Notes: generated by a model from the letters alone, not told the origin. DNA of 23,599 nt from CAYPUG01 sp964413905 (GCA_964413905.1 CAYPUG010000033.1:1-23599), one strand, 5' to 3'; positions 7,654 through 17,250 are shown, numbered from the stretch's first letter. Program-made: numbers and translations.

Positions 7654-9264
7654 ATGGACGAGAAATACATAAAGTACTCTGTGATTGTTCCTGCGTACAA
7701 CGCTGAACGCACACTGGCCAATACCTTACAGGCCCTACGCCGACAAACCGTCCCCCGGGAAGTATACGAAATCATCGTGGTGGATGATGGATCCACAGAT
7801 CGCACTCGCGAGATCGCCCAACACCTCGCGGACCGCGTAATTCACCAAGAAAACCAAGGACCCGCAGCAGCCCGCAACCACGGTGTCCGAGTGGCCCGGG
7901 GGGAGATCGTCCTTTTCACCGATGCAGATTGTGAGCCACTGCCCGACTGGATCGAGAAAATGACCGCGCCCTTTGCCGATCCTGAAATCGTGGGAACAAA
8001 GGGCGCATACTTAACACGACAACGCTCCTTCATTGCCCGTTTTGTTCAACTGGAATACGAAGACCGTTACGACCGCATGGCTAAATTCGCACAAATTGAC
8101 TTCATCGACACCTACAGCGCGGCGTATCGGCGTGATGTCTTCTTGGCGAACAAAGGATTCGATACCATCTTCCCCACCGCCTCCGTTGAAGATCAAGAAT
8201 TCTCCTTCCGGCTCGCCCAAAAAGGCTACAAAATGGTATTCGTCCCTGCTGCTCGCGTGTACCACCAACACAACGAGACCCTCAAAGATTACCTGCGTCG
8301 CAAGTTTTACATCGGCTACTACAAGGCCTTACTGACCCGATGGCTACCTGAACGCCTTATCAGTGACACACACACCCCCCAAGTCCTGAAAATCCAACTG
8401 TTGCTCATCGCCCTGTTCCTTATGAGCCTCCCCGTGCCTCTCCTCTACCGTGCGCTTTGGTGGATCCCCCCGGCCATTTTAGGCCTCTTCTATCTCTCCG
8501 CGATCCCGTTCTTGGTGAAAATCCTTCGCCGAGATCCGGCCGTTGTGTTGCCTGCGCTCCTGTACCTTCCGGCCCGGGCCTTGGCCCTGGGGCTCGGATT
8601 CCTGGTGGGGCAATTCGCGTTCACCCGCAAAAAACCCACCACCCACAAACCCATCCTGACATTGCGACAACGTATTATCAAACGAACCATGGACATCGTG
8701 GGCGCGCTCATACTCCTCGCCCTTACCTGGCCCATCATGATCGCGGCCGCCATTGCCATAAAACTGGATTCCCCGGGCCCGATTCTATTCAAACAAGTGC
8801 GTGTGGGGGAAAACGGGCGTCCCTTCACCATCTACAAATTCCGCTCCATGGTCCACAACGCGGACGAACTCTTACCACAAATCCTGGACATCGACCACCT
8901 CGAAGAACCCGCGTACAAACTGAAGGATGACCCCCGTCGGACACGTGTGGGCAAATTCCTGCGCCGATGGAGCATTGACGAACTGCCGCAACTGTTCAAC
9001 GTACTCAAAGGGGAGATGAGTTTAGTCGGCCCGCGACCGGAAATGGCCTGGCTGGTGGAACGTTACACCCCGGAACAACGGAAACGCCTGGCGCTTAAAC
9101 CGGGCATCACCGGCCCGGTGCAGGTGAACGGACGCGGGGATCTCAACTTTAGTCAAAGGTTGGAAATCGAACTGGATTACATTTATAATTACTCCCTGAA
9201 AAAGGACCTCTACATTTTGCTGAAAACCCTGCCCGCGGTCATCCGGGGCGATGGGGCCTACTGA
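7654..9264 (+). CDS. Glycosyltransferase family 2 fused to polyprenyl-phosphate sugar-1-phosphate transferase
   Basis: This 536-residue two-enzyme membrane protein has an N-terminal GT2 domain: SVIVPAYNAERTL (9-21), VVDDGSTD (42-49), the metal/nucleotide-sugar motif TDAD (89-92) and ED at 179-180. Two or more hydrophobic segments (about 247-325) follow. From about 340 there is a monotopic bacterial sugar transferase (WcaJ/PglC type): KRTMDIVGALILLAL membrane segment (344-358), SPGPILFKQVRVG (373-385), YKFRSM, SIDELPQ with the catalytic D442-E443 pair, and SLVGPRPE (456-463). The second domain transfers a sugar phosphate to the lipid carrier. The first may add a further sugar, so one polypeptide could perform two steps of a surface-glycan repeat unit. 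There is no clear Shine-Dalgarno before the ATG. The sirtuin gene follows after 15 bases. Confidence 0.9.
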   Translation: MDEKYIKYSVIVPAYNAERTLANTLQALRRQTVPREVYEIIVVDDGSTDRTREIAQHLADRVIHQENQGPAAARNHGVRVARGEIVLFTDADCEPLPDWIEKMTAPFADPEIVGTKGAYLTRQRSFIARFVQLEYEDRYDRMAKFAQIDFIDTYSAAYRRDVFLANKGFDTIFPTASVEDQEFSFRLAQKGYKMVFVPAARVYHQHNETLKDYLRRKFYIGYYKALLTRWLPERLISDTHTPQVLKIQLLLIALFLMSLPVPLLYRALWWIPPAILGLFYLSAIPFLVKILRRDPAVVLPALLYLPARALALGLGFLVGQFAFTRKKPTTHKPILTLRQRIIKRTMDIVGALILLALTWPIMIAAAIAIKLDSPGPILFKQVRVGENGRPFTIYKFRSMVHNADELLPQILDIDHLEEPAYKLKDDPRRTRVGKFLRRWSIDELPQLFNVLKGEMSLVGPRPEMAWLVERYTPEQRKRLALKPGITGPVQVNGRGDLNFSQRLEIELDYIYNYSLKKDLYILLKTLPAVIRGDGAY

Positions 9265-9279
9265 CAAGGAAGACACCGA

Positions 9280-10086
9280 ATGGGTTGGCGACGACGGCGG
9301 TCTCACCCATCCCGAGAACAAGAAGAACAACTCCACAAGGCGGCAGAACTCCTCGCGCGTTCCGAGTTTGCCGTCGCGCTGACAGGGGCCGGAATAAGCA
9401 CGCCCAGCGGAATCCCCGATTTCCGCACCCCCGGCAAAGGCATGTGGGAATTTGTGGACCCTGCGGAAGTCGCCAGCATCTGGGCGTACCGTACCCAGCC
9501 CGAACGCTTCTACGCGTGGATTCGTCCCCTCGTCGAGAAACTCGAACGGGCAAAACCGAATCCCGCACACGAGGCCTTGGCCCGTCTAGAACACATGGGC
9601 ATCATTAAATGGATCATCACCCAAAACATTGACTCCCTCCACCAACAGGCAGGAAGCACCCACGTGTTAGAAGTGCACGGACACACGCGTACAGCGACCT
9701 GCATGGAGTGCGGGTATCAAATGTCCACGGAGGGCCTGTGGGAGGAAGTGAAGCGAGGTCATATCCCGCCCCGCTGCCCCAAGTGTGGCGGACTGATGAA
9801 GCCGGATGTGGTCCTCTTCGGCGAATTGCTTCCCCCTGAAGCACTTGTTCGCGCTCAAGAAGTCTCCCTCCAGGCCGACATCATGCTGGTGGCCGGATCA
9901 TCGTTGGAAGTCATGCCCGCGGCGGATTTGCCCTTCTTAGCCCGACGTCGTGGAAGCAAAATCATCATCGTCAACTTAGGCCCGACCACCGCAGACCACC
10001 TGGCAGAAGTCGTTCTACGCGGGGATGTGGCCCAGATACTGCCCCGCCTGGCCGATCTCGTCCTGGAACTCCGGGAACAACACTGA
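9280..10086 (+). CDS. Sirtuin, NAD-dependent protein deacylase (CobB/Sir2 type)
   Basis: This 268-residue enzyme removes acyl groups from lysines using NAD. The family motifs are intact: GAGIS (36-40), GIPDFR (44-49), QNID (115-118), catalytic H133 in EVHGH, MKPDVVLFGE (173-182) and GSS (206-208). Four cysteines, C141-x2-C144 and C166-x2-C169, form the zinc site. AAGGAAG lies about 7 bases before the ATG, and the gene starts 15 bases after the glycosyltransferase fusion, so cotranscription is likely. Bacterial sirtuins often control acetyl-CoA synthetase, but no such substrate lies nearby. The Arg-rich N-terminus (about 1-15) is a short extension beyond the core. Confidence 0.93.
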   Translation: MGWRRRRSHPSREQEEQLHKAAELLARSEFAVALTGAGISTPSGIPDFRTPGKGMWEFVDPAEVASIWAYRTQPERFYAWIRPLVEKLERAKPNPAHEALARLEHMGIIKWIITQNIDSLHQQAGSTHVLEVHGHTRTATCMECGYQMSTEGLWEEVKRGHIPPRCPKCGGLMKPDVVLFGELLPPEALVRAQEVSLQADIMLVAGSSLEVMPAADLPFLARRRGSKIIIVNLGPTTADHLAEVVLRGDVAQILPRLADLVLELREQH

Positions 10087-10282
10087 AATTCGCCAGACGC
10101 TAAACGACCTCCCCTATGTGCCCCCCCTCCTCAACAGGGGCGTACATGCCCTTAAACACCTTAGAAAGAACGGGCCAAAATCCCACTCATTTTCCCCCTT
10201 TTCTTTTCAGCCAAGGTACATACGTGGAGTTTTCGCGCTCAATCAGATATCCGGCCGGCCGGGAAAAATTCCTTTACACTGT
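10087..10282. other. Gene-free stretch after the sirtuin gene
   Basis: No coding signal is seen in this left part of the 362-base gap. CCCCT (10124-10128) and AGGGG (10136-10140) can pair over a 7-base loop. GGGC and GCCC (10138-10150 region) form a near-palindrome. Neither is followed by a T tract directly, although pyrimidine-rich sequence begins about 45 bases later. Weak termination of the sirtuin transcript is possible but not demonstrated. A GC-rich GGCCGGCC palindrome lies around 10253-10260. Confidence 0.4.
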
Positions 10283-10296
10283 AGGCCTAATGGCCT
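10283..10296. promoter_or_regulatory. Inverted repeat next to the kinase promoter (possible operator)
   Basis: AGGCC (10283-10287) and GGCCT (10292-10296) form an inverted repeat with a 4-base spacer, ending one base before the -35 box of the kinase promoter. The position suits an activator or repressor site. No matching copy was noticed elsewhere in the window. Confidence 0.3.
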
Positions 10297-10297
10297 A

Positions 10298-10326
10298 TTG
10301 AAACGCATATTTGAGTCATGTATACT
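10298..10326 (+). promoter_or_regulatory. Strong sigma70-type promoter for the kinase operon
   Basis: TTGAAA (10298-10303) and TATACT (10321-10326) are separated by exactly 17 bases, close to the consensus in both boxes. The -10 lies about 122 bases before the kinase ATG, leaving a leader of roughly 115 bases without any other visible feature. Confidence 0.7.
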
Positions 10327-10448
10327 CTCCACAGAACACCAGAACATGGATCGACCAAACGTCGCAAAAGACGAGAAATTCGCGGAATTTCTACTCAGCC
10401 AATCAGTCATTAACCATTTTGTGAAGATACCGCAAGAGACGAGGGATA

Positions 10449-13400
10449 ATGTGGGCTTACCTGATCACGGGGGGAACACTGCTCACCACCCTACTCCTAT
10501 TCATATGGATGACAAAGGTGGGGTTCCGCTATCGCCATCTGGAGCAGGACTTACAAAAACGCATCCAACATCTCGAAGCTCTCTACACGCTGGGAAAAGC
10601 ACTGGCCCCTTTGTTAGACATCACGGCCATTTGCGAACAAGCCGTGAACACCCTGTTCGGTGTGACCCATTACAGCCACATTGCCCTCTACCTGATTGAC
10701 CCGGCCACGGGAGACCGTGTACTAAAGGCCGGAAAAGATCCGGGGGTACAAACGTCTCTCGCTCGAATTCCCGCAGGAAAGGGCCTAAGCGAGCAAGCCC
10801 TTAAAGATGGTCGCCTCCACTACACTCCCGACGTGTCCAAGGAGAAGAACTACCTCCCCGGCATTGGGCACGGCTCCGAAGTCGATGTGCCGATCCACGC
10901 TCACGATGAGGTGGTAGGTGTCCTCGTAATCGAATCCGAACATCTGCATGCCTTTGATGAAAGTGACCTGAACTTCTTCATGGCTGTGGCCAATCAGGTA
11001 GGCCTAGCTATTGAACGGGCCATGACCTATCAACGCATTCGCGAGACGGAGCAGGCAGAACAGGAACAACAAAAACGGTTATTGCAACGCGCACAACAAC
11101 AGCAACAGGCCATCGCAGAACTTCTCACTCATCCCGCCGTCGGCGAAGGTTATTCCGACGAAGCGTTCCGCCTCTTAACCGAAATCGTCGCGAGGACACT
11201 GAACGTCCACCAGACAAGCATATGGAAACTCTCCCACGACCGAACCCAAGCCCGATGTCCGGATCTGTACAACACCTTGCAGGGAGAACACAGACCGGGA
11301 CGCACGTTCTCTTTAAAAGCATGGCAAGACCTGATACAAAGCCTAGCACAGGAACGGGTGGTGGTCATCCCGGACGTTCTCCACGATCCGAAGACCGGCA
11401 ACATCGCCGACCATTTCTGGCAAAAACGCCGCGTTCGCGCGCTCCTTGTCGCACCCATTCGTGTCCGGGGCACACTGGCCGGCTTCCTGGTGGCCGAACA
11501 CCTTCATGCCCCACGGGAGTGGACTTTGGATGAAGTACGCTTCATGTCCGAAGCCGCAGATATTGCCGCGCAAGTGATTCTCCACGCACACCTCCGCGAG
11601 TGGATGGAGCGGTTAACCATCCTCAACGAAGTCTTTTTGGACATCACCGCTCTGGGCGACGTGGACGTCCTCCTACAGAAGATTGTAGAACGGGCGATGA
11701 CTCTGCTGGATGCAAAGGCCGGCCTCTTCCTGGAAGCCGCCCCTGAACAGGACCATTTAATCATACGAGTGGCGTTCGGCTTGGAAGAGAATCTCGTCGG
11801 ACAGAAGATCTCGTCCAAAGAGGGCGCCATCGGACATGTGTTCCAGACCCAGGAGCCCCTCCTCATCGGCGAATACCAGATGTGGCCCGCAAAGACACGC
11901 CATTACCTGAAAGCCCCTCGCTATCATGCCATCATCACCGTACCCGTGATCTGGCAAAACCAAATCAACGGTATACTGCAATTGCTTCACCCCCATCCCC
12001 ATCACTTTACCGAGGAAAACGTGAAAATTCTCAATTTCTTTGCCCGACAAGTGGCCATTGTCCTGCACAACGCGTCGCTGCTGGAAAACGAACGCCGTCG
12101 AAGACAGGCATTAGAAGCGCTCCACCACGCGAGCGTGGACATTGCCTCGGCCAAGGATCTCCCTGTAGTCTTAGAGCGGGTACTCCAATTCGCGGTAACA
12201 CTCCTCTCCGCGAGTAATGGCCACATCTTCCTGTACGACGGTGAAACCCTCCACTTCGGCGCGGCCTGGTGGCGAGAACAACACCCGCACCGACCTTACA
12301 CACAACCTCGCCGTCACGGCCTCACATACACCGTCGCTCGGGAGGGGAAGCCCCTCATTGTGCCCGACGTGAACCAACATCCCCTCTTTAAGGACTGGAA
12401 GTGGGGCGGGGCGATTGCGGGCTTCCCCTTGAAGGTGAGAAACAAGGTAGTCGGGGTGATGAACATCGCCTTCGATCACCCCTACGCGTTCCCGGAGGAG
12501 GAAATCCGACTTATCGAACTTTTCGCGGATCAAGCCGCTATTGCCATTGAGAACGCCCGTCTCCTCCAGGAAAGCGAGGAACGCTCTCGCCATTTGGCCA
12601 TTGTGCGGGATATTCTCCAACTCCTAAATTCGTCATTAGACCAGAGGGAGATCTTCCCCGCGGTCGCCCAACGCATCCAAGACCTCACAGGGGCGGCTCA
12701 TGTCAGCGTGGCATTGTCCATCAAAATGGGAAACGAACACAACTTTATGGTGTACACGCAGGCCTCCAGCATGGATTTCCCCGACATCTTCCTCCAACAG
12801 AACACCTTTCCGGATCTCATGACCTCGGCGGCCGAGGATGTGTTGGCGGGACGAATTCACATCACCCATGACTTACGTCAAGAACAAGACACTCCCCTTG
12901 AGCGTTGGTTGTACAAAGCGGGACTTCGCTCCCGCGCGAATATCCCCATGCGGGAAGGGCAGCGCATTATCGGGGCCCTCAATTTAGGATGGACCATCCC
13001 TCATGGCTTAAAGGAACAATTCATCCCTATCCTTCAACAAATCGCCGACGCCATGGCTTTAGCCATTGAACGAAGTCATTTGTTGGAAACCATCCAACAC
13101 CAAGCTCAGGAACTCTCCACCTTGTACAAAAGCGCCCTCACATTGGCCAGCACCTTAGATCTGGGCACCTTGCTTCAACGCCTTACCGCTCAAATTCGGG
13201 ACACGTACCACCCCGACAGTGTGACCGTCCTACGTTATCACCCAGAACGACATCGCATTAAACTCCTCTCTGTGTACGAGAACGGACAACACCTCACACA
13301 CATGGAAGGCACAGAGATAGACCTCGCCCAGACAGGCCTCGTCCGTTGGGTGATTGAACACCAACAGCCCTTACTCATTCACGATCTCGAAAGGGAACAG

Positions 13401-15617
13401 GACCGGTTGCCGGTCCCCCCGGTCCGGATGACCGACTTTCCCGTCCGTTCCTGGATAGGTATTCCTTTGCAAGTAGGGGACCGATTAGTCGGCGTCGTGA
13501 CACTCGAGGCTCAACGACCGCGAGCGTTCACCGAACAAGATGTGCGTTTCTTAGAAGCGCAGGCGCCGTCCATCGCGCTCGCGTTGGAAAATGCCCGCCT
13601 TTACGAACGAGAACACACCGCGCGGATGCAGGCGGAACGGCTATTCAGAGCCGCCCAAGCGCTCAGCAAGACGTTGGATTTGAACGCGGTGTTCTCACGC
13701 ATCCTCCACGAATTGCGCAAGGTCGTCCCTTACGACAGCGCGTCTGTGCAGGAATTGCAAGAAAATGAGCTGGTCATCATCGGTGGCGATGGATTTCCCA
13801 ACCTGGAAGCACTCCGGGGCATACGTTTCCCCCTGGACAATGACGAGCACCCCAACGGCCGGGTCATACGCGAACGCAACCCCCTCGTTCTTGAAGACGC
13901 GCCGAGCCGATACCCGGCCTTCAAACGAGATCCCCACGCGGCTGCTCATGTCCGCTCGTGGTTGGGGGTTCCCATGTTGTACGGAAATCGGGTCATCGGG
14001 ATGATTGCTCTGGACAAGCGGGAACCCGCGTTTTACACCGAAGAACACGCGCACATTGCCATGGCGTTTGCCGCGCAGGCGGCCGTTGCCATCGAAAACG
14101 CTCGTTTGTTTTCCACCGTCCAAGAACAAGCACAACGAATCCAGCGGATTCTCGACGTCATGCCCGAAGGGGTGGTCTTGTTCGACGCGGAATTTCGCGT
14201 GTCCGCGCTAAACCCACGGGGACAAGAATATCTCCCCCTCTTGGGGGTTACATCCTTGGAGCATCCTATCACCACATTAGGAGGGCGTCCGATTGGGACG
14301 TTGTTAACCCCTTCTCCCACCGGCTTAAGCCATGAAATCTTAGGGGAAGAGCAACGAATATTTGAGGTCGTGGCAGAACCTCTCGCACAAGGCGGGATGA
14401 CAACAGGTTGGGTAATGCTTATCCGTGACGTCACCCATGAACGCGAGGTACAACGCCGTATCGAACAACACGAACGACTGGCCGTAGTAGGGCAACTGGC
14501 CGCGGGTATCGCCCACGACTTTAATAACATTCTCCAGGGAATTGTAGGTTTTTCGGATATGTTGGCAAAACGTGAGGATCTTCCTGAGGATGTGCAAAGA
14601 CGGCTGAAACTCATAGCCCAACAAGGGCATCGAGCCGTTCACCTCATTCGCCAAATATTAGACTTCAGCCGACACACTCAGCCCCGTCTTCGCACTTTAG
14701 ACCTGCGGGATATTGTGCATGAATTGCACATGTGGCTGCAGGATATGCTCCCGGCAGAGATTAAACTCCACATCGTCACCCCAGACGAGCCCTGTTGGGT
14801 GTACGCGGATCCTGTGCAAATGCAACAGGTATTTATGAATCTTATATCCAACGCGCGAGATGCTATGCCTAATGGAGGAATTTTGCAACTCTCAGTGTCT
14901 TGTATTACAATCGGCCCCAACGATAACCCACCCTTACCTGAACTACCACGCGGTCGGTGGATCGTGCTCAAAATATCGGATACAGGCGTCGGCATCCCGG
15001 CAGAGACCCTACCCCACATCTTCGAGCCCTTCTTCACCACAAAGGATGTCGATCAAGGTGTAGGACTTGGCTTAGCGCAAGTTTATGGTATTATTCAACA
15101 ACATAACGGATATATAGACGTAGAAACGACCCTGGGAAAGGGCACAACGTTTAAGATATACCTCCCATTTCGGTCTCCTCACGAACAGGGAGACCACTCA
15201 GAAGCACACGCGTTCCAGGAGAACGCACCTCGGGTGCTGGTTATCACCCGGGACGCGAGCCTTTTAAAGGACATTGGACCGGAGTTAACCGCCCAGGGAT
15301 ATCTAATCCGTTCCGTACCAAACACAGAAATGGCGTTGCACATACTGTACACCCAAACAATTCACACAGAAGCCATCATTATCGACGCCCAAGAGCGTTC
15401 GCCTATGGCCTTACTACAATCGCTGGCGTCGACACTCGGCAACGAACAACCACCGCCGGTCATCGTGCTTCAATCACGTACAGGTCACGTCGGCCAATCC
15501 ATCCCATTTGATTTACCGGTGATATTCGTACATTGGCCGCACGAACGCGAACGTCTGTTCCATATTCTGACAAGAGAGGAGAGGGTACGTTCTCATGGCG
15601 AAAGTGCTTCTCGTTGA
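10449..15617 (+). CDS. Membrane-anchored multi-GAF sensor histidine kinase with C-terminal receiver-like domain
   Basis: This 1722-residue sensor has one membrane segment (about 4-22) followed by a short coiled coil. Seven successive GAF-type domains follow, roughly at 42-198, 220-385, 388-545, 552-707, 712-880, 886-1052 and 1058-1222, most ending in a helix such as VGLAIERA or AIAIENARL. A PAS-like domain follows (about 1228-1335). HisKA contains AHDFNN with H1356, and the HATPase has N1464/N1468, DTGVGIP from D1511 and GVGLGLAQVYGI. The last 130 residues resemble a receiver (RVLVITRD, IIIDAQ) but lack the paired N-terminal acids and the conserved lysine, so phosphotransfer there is doubtful. 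The HDFNN phosphoacceptor form is common in cytosolic-signal kinases. The ligands are unknown. The end overlaps the next kinase gene by 23 bases. Confidence 0.9.
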   Translation: MWAYLITGGTLLTTLLLFIWMTKVGFRYRHLEQDLQKRIQHLEALYTLGKALAPLLDITAICEQAVNTLFGVTHYSHIALYLIDPATGDRVLKAGKDPGVQTSLARIPAGKGLSEQALKDGRLHYTPDVSKEKNYLPGIGHGSEVDVPIHAHDEVVGVLVIESEHLHAFDESDLNFFMAVANQVGLAIERAMTYQRIRETEQAEQEQQKRLLQRAQQQQQAIAELLTHPAVGEGYSDEAFRLLTEIVARTLNVHQTSIWKLSHDRTQARCPDLYNTLQGEHRPGRTFSLKAWQDLIQSLAQERVVVIPDVLHDPKTGNIADHFWQKRRVRALLVAPIRVRGTLAGFLVAEHLHAPREWTLDEVRFMSEAADIAAQVILHAHLREWMERLTILNEVFLDITALGDVDVLLQKIVERAMTLLDAKAGLFLEAAPEQDHLIIRVAFGLEENLVGQKISSKEGAIGHVFQTQEPLLIGEYQMWPAKTRHYLKAPRYHAIITVPVIWQNQINGILQLLHPHPHHFTEENVKILNFFARQVAIVLHNASLLENERRRRQALEALHHASVDIASAKDLPVVLERVLQFAVTLLSASNGHIFLYDGETLHFGAAWWREQHPHRPYTQPRRHGLTYTVAREGKPLIVPDVNQHPLFKDWKWGGAIAGFPLKVRNKVVGVMNIAFDHPYAFPEEEIRLIELFADQAAIAIENARLLQESEERSRHLAIVRDILQLLNSSLDQREIFPAVAQRIQDLTGAAHVSVALSIKMGNEHNFMVYTQASSMDFPDIFLQQNTFPDLMTSAAEDVLAGRIHITHDLRQEQDTPLERWLYKAGLRSRANIPMREGQRIIGALNLGWTIPHGLKEQFIPILQQIADAMALAIERSHLLETIQHQAQELSTLYKSALTLASTLDLGTLLQRLTAQIRDTYHPDSVTVLRYHPERHRIKLLSVYENGQHLTHMEGTEIDLAQTGLVRWVIEHQQPLLIHDLEREQDRLPVPPVRMTDFPVRSWIGIPLQVGDRLVGVVTLEAQRPRAFTEQDVRFLEAQAPSIALALENARLYEREHTARMQAERLFRAAQALSKTLDLNAVFSRILHELRKVVPYDSASVQELQENELVIIGGDGFPNLEALRGIRFPLDNDEHPNGRVIRERNPLVLEDAPSRYPAFKRDPHAAAHVRSWLGVPMLYGNRVIGMIALDKREPAFYTEEHAHIAMAFAAQAAVAIENARLFSTVQEQAQRIQRILDVMPEGVVLFDAEFRVSALNPRGQEYLPLLGVTSLEHPITTLGGRPIGTLLTPSPTGLSHEILGEEQRIFEVVAEPLAQGGMTTGWVMLIRDVTHEREVQRRIEQHERLAVVGQLAAGIAHDFNNILQGIVGFSDMLAKREDLPEDVQRRLKLIAQQGHRAVHLIRQILDFSRHTQPRLRTLDLRDIVHELHMWLQDMLPAEIKLHIVTPDEPCWVYADPVQMQQVFMNLISNARDAMPNGGILQLSVSCITIGPNDNPPLPELPRGRWIVLKISDTGVGIPAETLPHIFEPFFTTKDVDQGVGLGLAQVYGIIQQHNGYIDVETTLGKGTTFKIYLPFRSPHEQGDHSEAHAFQENAPRVLVITRDASLLKDIGPELTAQGYLIRSVPNTEMALHILYTQTIHTEAIIIDAQERSPMALLQSLASTLGNEQPPPVIVLQSRTGHVGQSIPFDLPVIFVHWPHERERLFHILTREERVRSHGESASR

Positions 15618-17250
15618 TGATGACGAAATCGTGCGAGAACTCTATGGGGCCTGGCTAGAAAACAGCGGATATCAGGTCCTGATCGCGGGTTCGGCCGATG
15701 AAGCCCGAGCCAGGCTGGAACACACGGACATCGATGTCGTTGTGAGTGATATTCGTATGGCTCACGAGACCGGCATAGACCTCCTCGCCTGGGTGCGACA
15801 ACGTGACCCCGATCTGCCCGTCATCTTGGTCACCGGAGTTCCCGCGCTGGAAACGGCCGTCGAAGCCGTGAGACGCCAAGCCTATGATTACCTGGTCAAG
15901 CCCGTTCAGGAAAACATCCTCATCCGGACCGTGAAACGGGCCGTTGAACACCGTCAACTGATATTGGAGAAGCAACGCCTGGAACGGGAAAACCTCCAGT
16001 ACCAAATGCATCTTGAAGCGCTGGTCGCGCAACGCACCGCCGCCGTACAACAACGTACCCGGCAATTAATGCTACTCCACGAGGTAGCCCACACGATTGC
16101 CCGTATACGCGAAGAGCAAGAGCTCTACGAGAACGTTGTAGAACTCACCCAACGCATGTTCGGATATGCCAGTGTATCCGTCTTCGTGGTGGATTGGCAC
16201 CACAACGTCCTCAAACGAGTGGCCATCTCCTCTTCCCGTCAAGGTGTTCATGCTCCGTACACCCAATCCCTGGATCGAGGGCTTCTGGGCAAGGTGGCAC
16301 GCGAAGGACAGGCGTTGGTGGCCAATGATACCTCCCAATTTCCGGAATTCATCCCGTGTCCTGATGTGCAATGCCAGGCAGAAGCGATCTTTCCCATCCG
16401 TCTGGACGGCCAAGTCGTGGCGTTGCTCCATGTGGCCGAGGACGAACGAGATGTATTCGATGAAACAGACGAGATCGTCCTCCGCACGTTAAGTGAATAT
16501 CTCAGCATCTCGGTGGCCAATGCCCGCCTATTCCACCAACTCCAGGAAGCGCTGAAAGCCCGGGAAGAAATCCTCAACAACGTCTCCCACGAGCTACGTA
16601 CTCCCCTGACTATCATTCGCGGGTACGCAGAACTCCTCTTAGAAGGCGTTATAGGAGACATCGACGAAGAAACGCGGGAAGTCGTAGACATTATGCTCCA
16701 GCAAACCCAACACCTTACGTACCTGGTGGACCAACTGGTGGCCTTCCGTAAATTGGAACGTGAAGGCATCACCCTAGAAGAAGTCAACTTCGGTGAATGG
16801 TTACGCCACGCGGTGGCTTCCTGGCAACCGGTCATGGAAGAAGCCGGCCTGTCTTTGATGTTAGACGTGGGTCAGGATTTGGGGTACGTGTGGGGAAACC
16901 TGGACTACCTAACGCAGGTCATCAATAACCTGCTAGATAACGCCCGCAAATTCAGCGAACCCGGGCAGCGGGTCACCGTCCGCGCGTGGCGGGATGATTC
17001 TGCCGTGTATGTCTCTGTGCAAGATGAAGGCCAGGGGGTTCCACCCGACCAGTTGGAACGCATTTTTGAGCGATTTTACCAGGTGGACGGCGGCATTACC
17101 CGTCAGTTTGCGGGCATGGGATTAGGCCTCGCATTGGTGAAAGAGATCATCGAGCGCCACAACGGCAGGGTGTGGGCAGAAAGTGACGGGGAAGGGCAAG
17201 GCCTCACCGTGACGTTCACCCTCCCCCTCGCGCGTCCTTCAGAGAAATGA
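15595..17250 (+). CDS. Receiver-GAF-histidine kinase
   Basis: This 551-residue soluble signalling protein has an intact N-terminal receiver (VLLVDDDE with the acid pair near 8-10, phosphoacceptor D52 in VVSDIRM, T80, K102 in LVKP). A coiled coil follows (about 108-158), then one GAF domain (about 160-312), HisKA with H332 in NVSHELRTPL, and a HATPase domain (NNLLDNARKFS, DEGQGVP, GMGLGLALVKEI). The start ATG lies inside the end of the upstream multi-GAF kinase gene and follows GGAGAGGG by 9 bases, so the two are coupled. The receiver is a plausible target of the upstream kinase, giving a relay from kinase 1 to receiver to kinase 2. The final output regulator is not in this window. No membrane segment or DNA-binding domain is present. 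Confidence 0.93.
   Translation: MAKVLLVDDDEIVRELYGAWLENSGYQVLIAGSADEARARLEHTDIDVVVSDIRMAHETGIDLLAWVRQRDPDLPVILVTGVPALETAVEAVRRQAYDYLVKPVQENILIRTVKRAVEHRQLILEKQRLERENLQYQMHLEALVAQRTAAVQQRTRQLMLLHEVAHTIARIREEQELYENVVELTQRMFGYASVSVFVVDWHHNVLKRVAISSSRQGVHAPYTQSLDRGLLGKVAREGQALVANDTSQFPEFIPCPDVQCQAEAIFPIRLDGQVVALLHVAEDERDVFDETDEIVLRTLSEYLSISVANARLFHQLQEALKAREEILNNVSHELRTPLTIIRGYAELLLEGVIGDIDEETREVVDIMLQQTQHLTYLVDQLVAFRKLEREGITLEEVNFGEWLRHAVASWQPVMEEAGLSLMLDVGQDLGYVWGNLDYLTQVINNLLDNARKFSEPGQRVTVRAWRDDSAVYVSVQDEGQGVPPDQLERIFERFYQVDGGITRQFAGMGLGLALVKEIIERHNGRVWAESDGEGQGLTVTFTLPLARPSEK

Noticed and set aside
10025..10699. 224-codon open frame spanning the sirtuin end, the gap and the kinase start
   Set aside because: It covers three unrelated regions out of frame with the real genes and crosses the kinase promoter.
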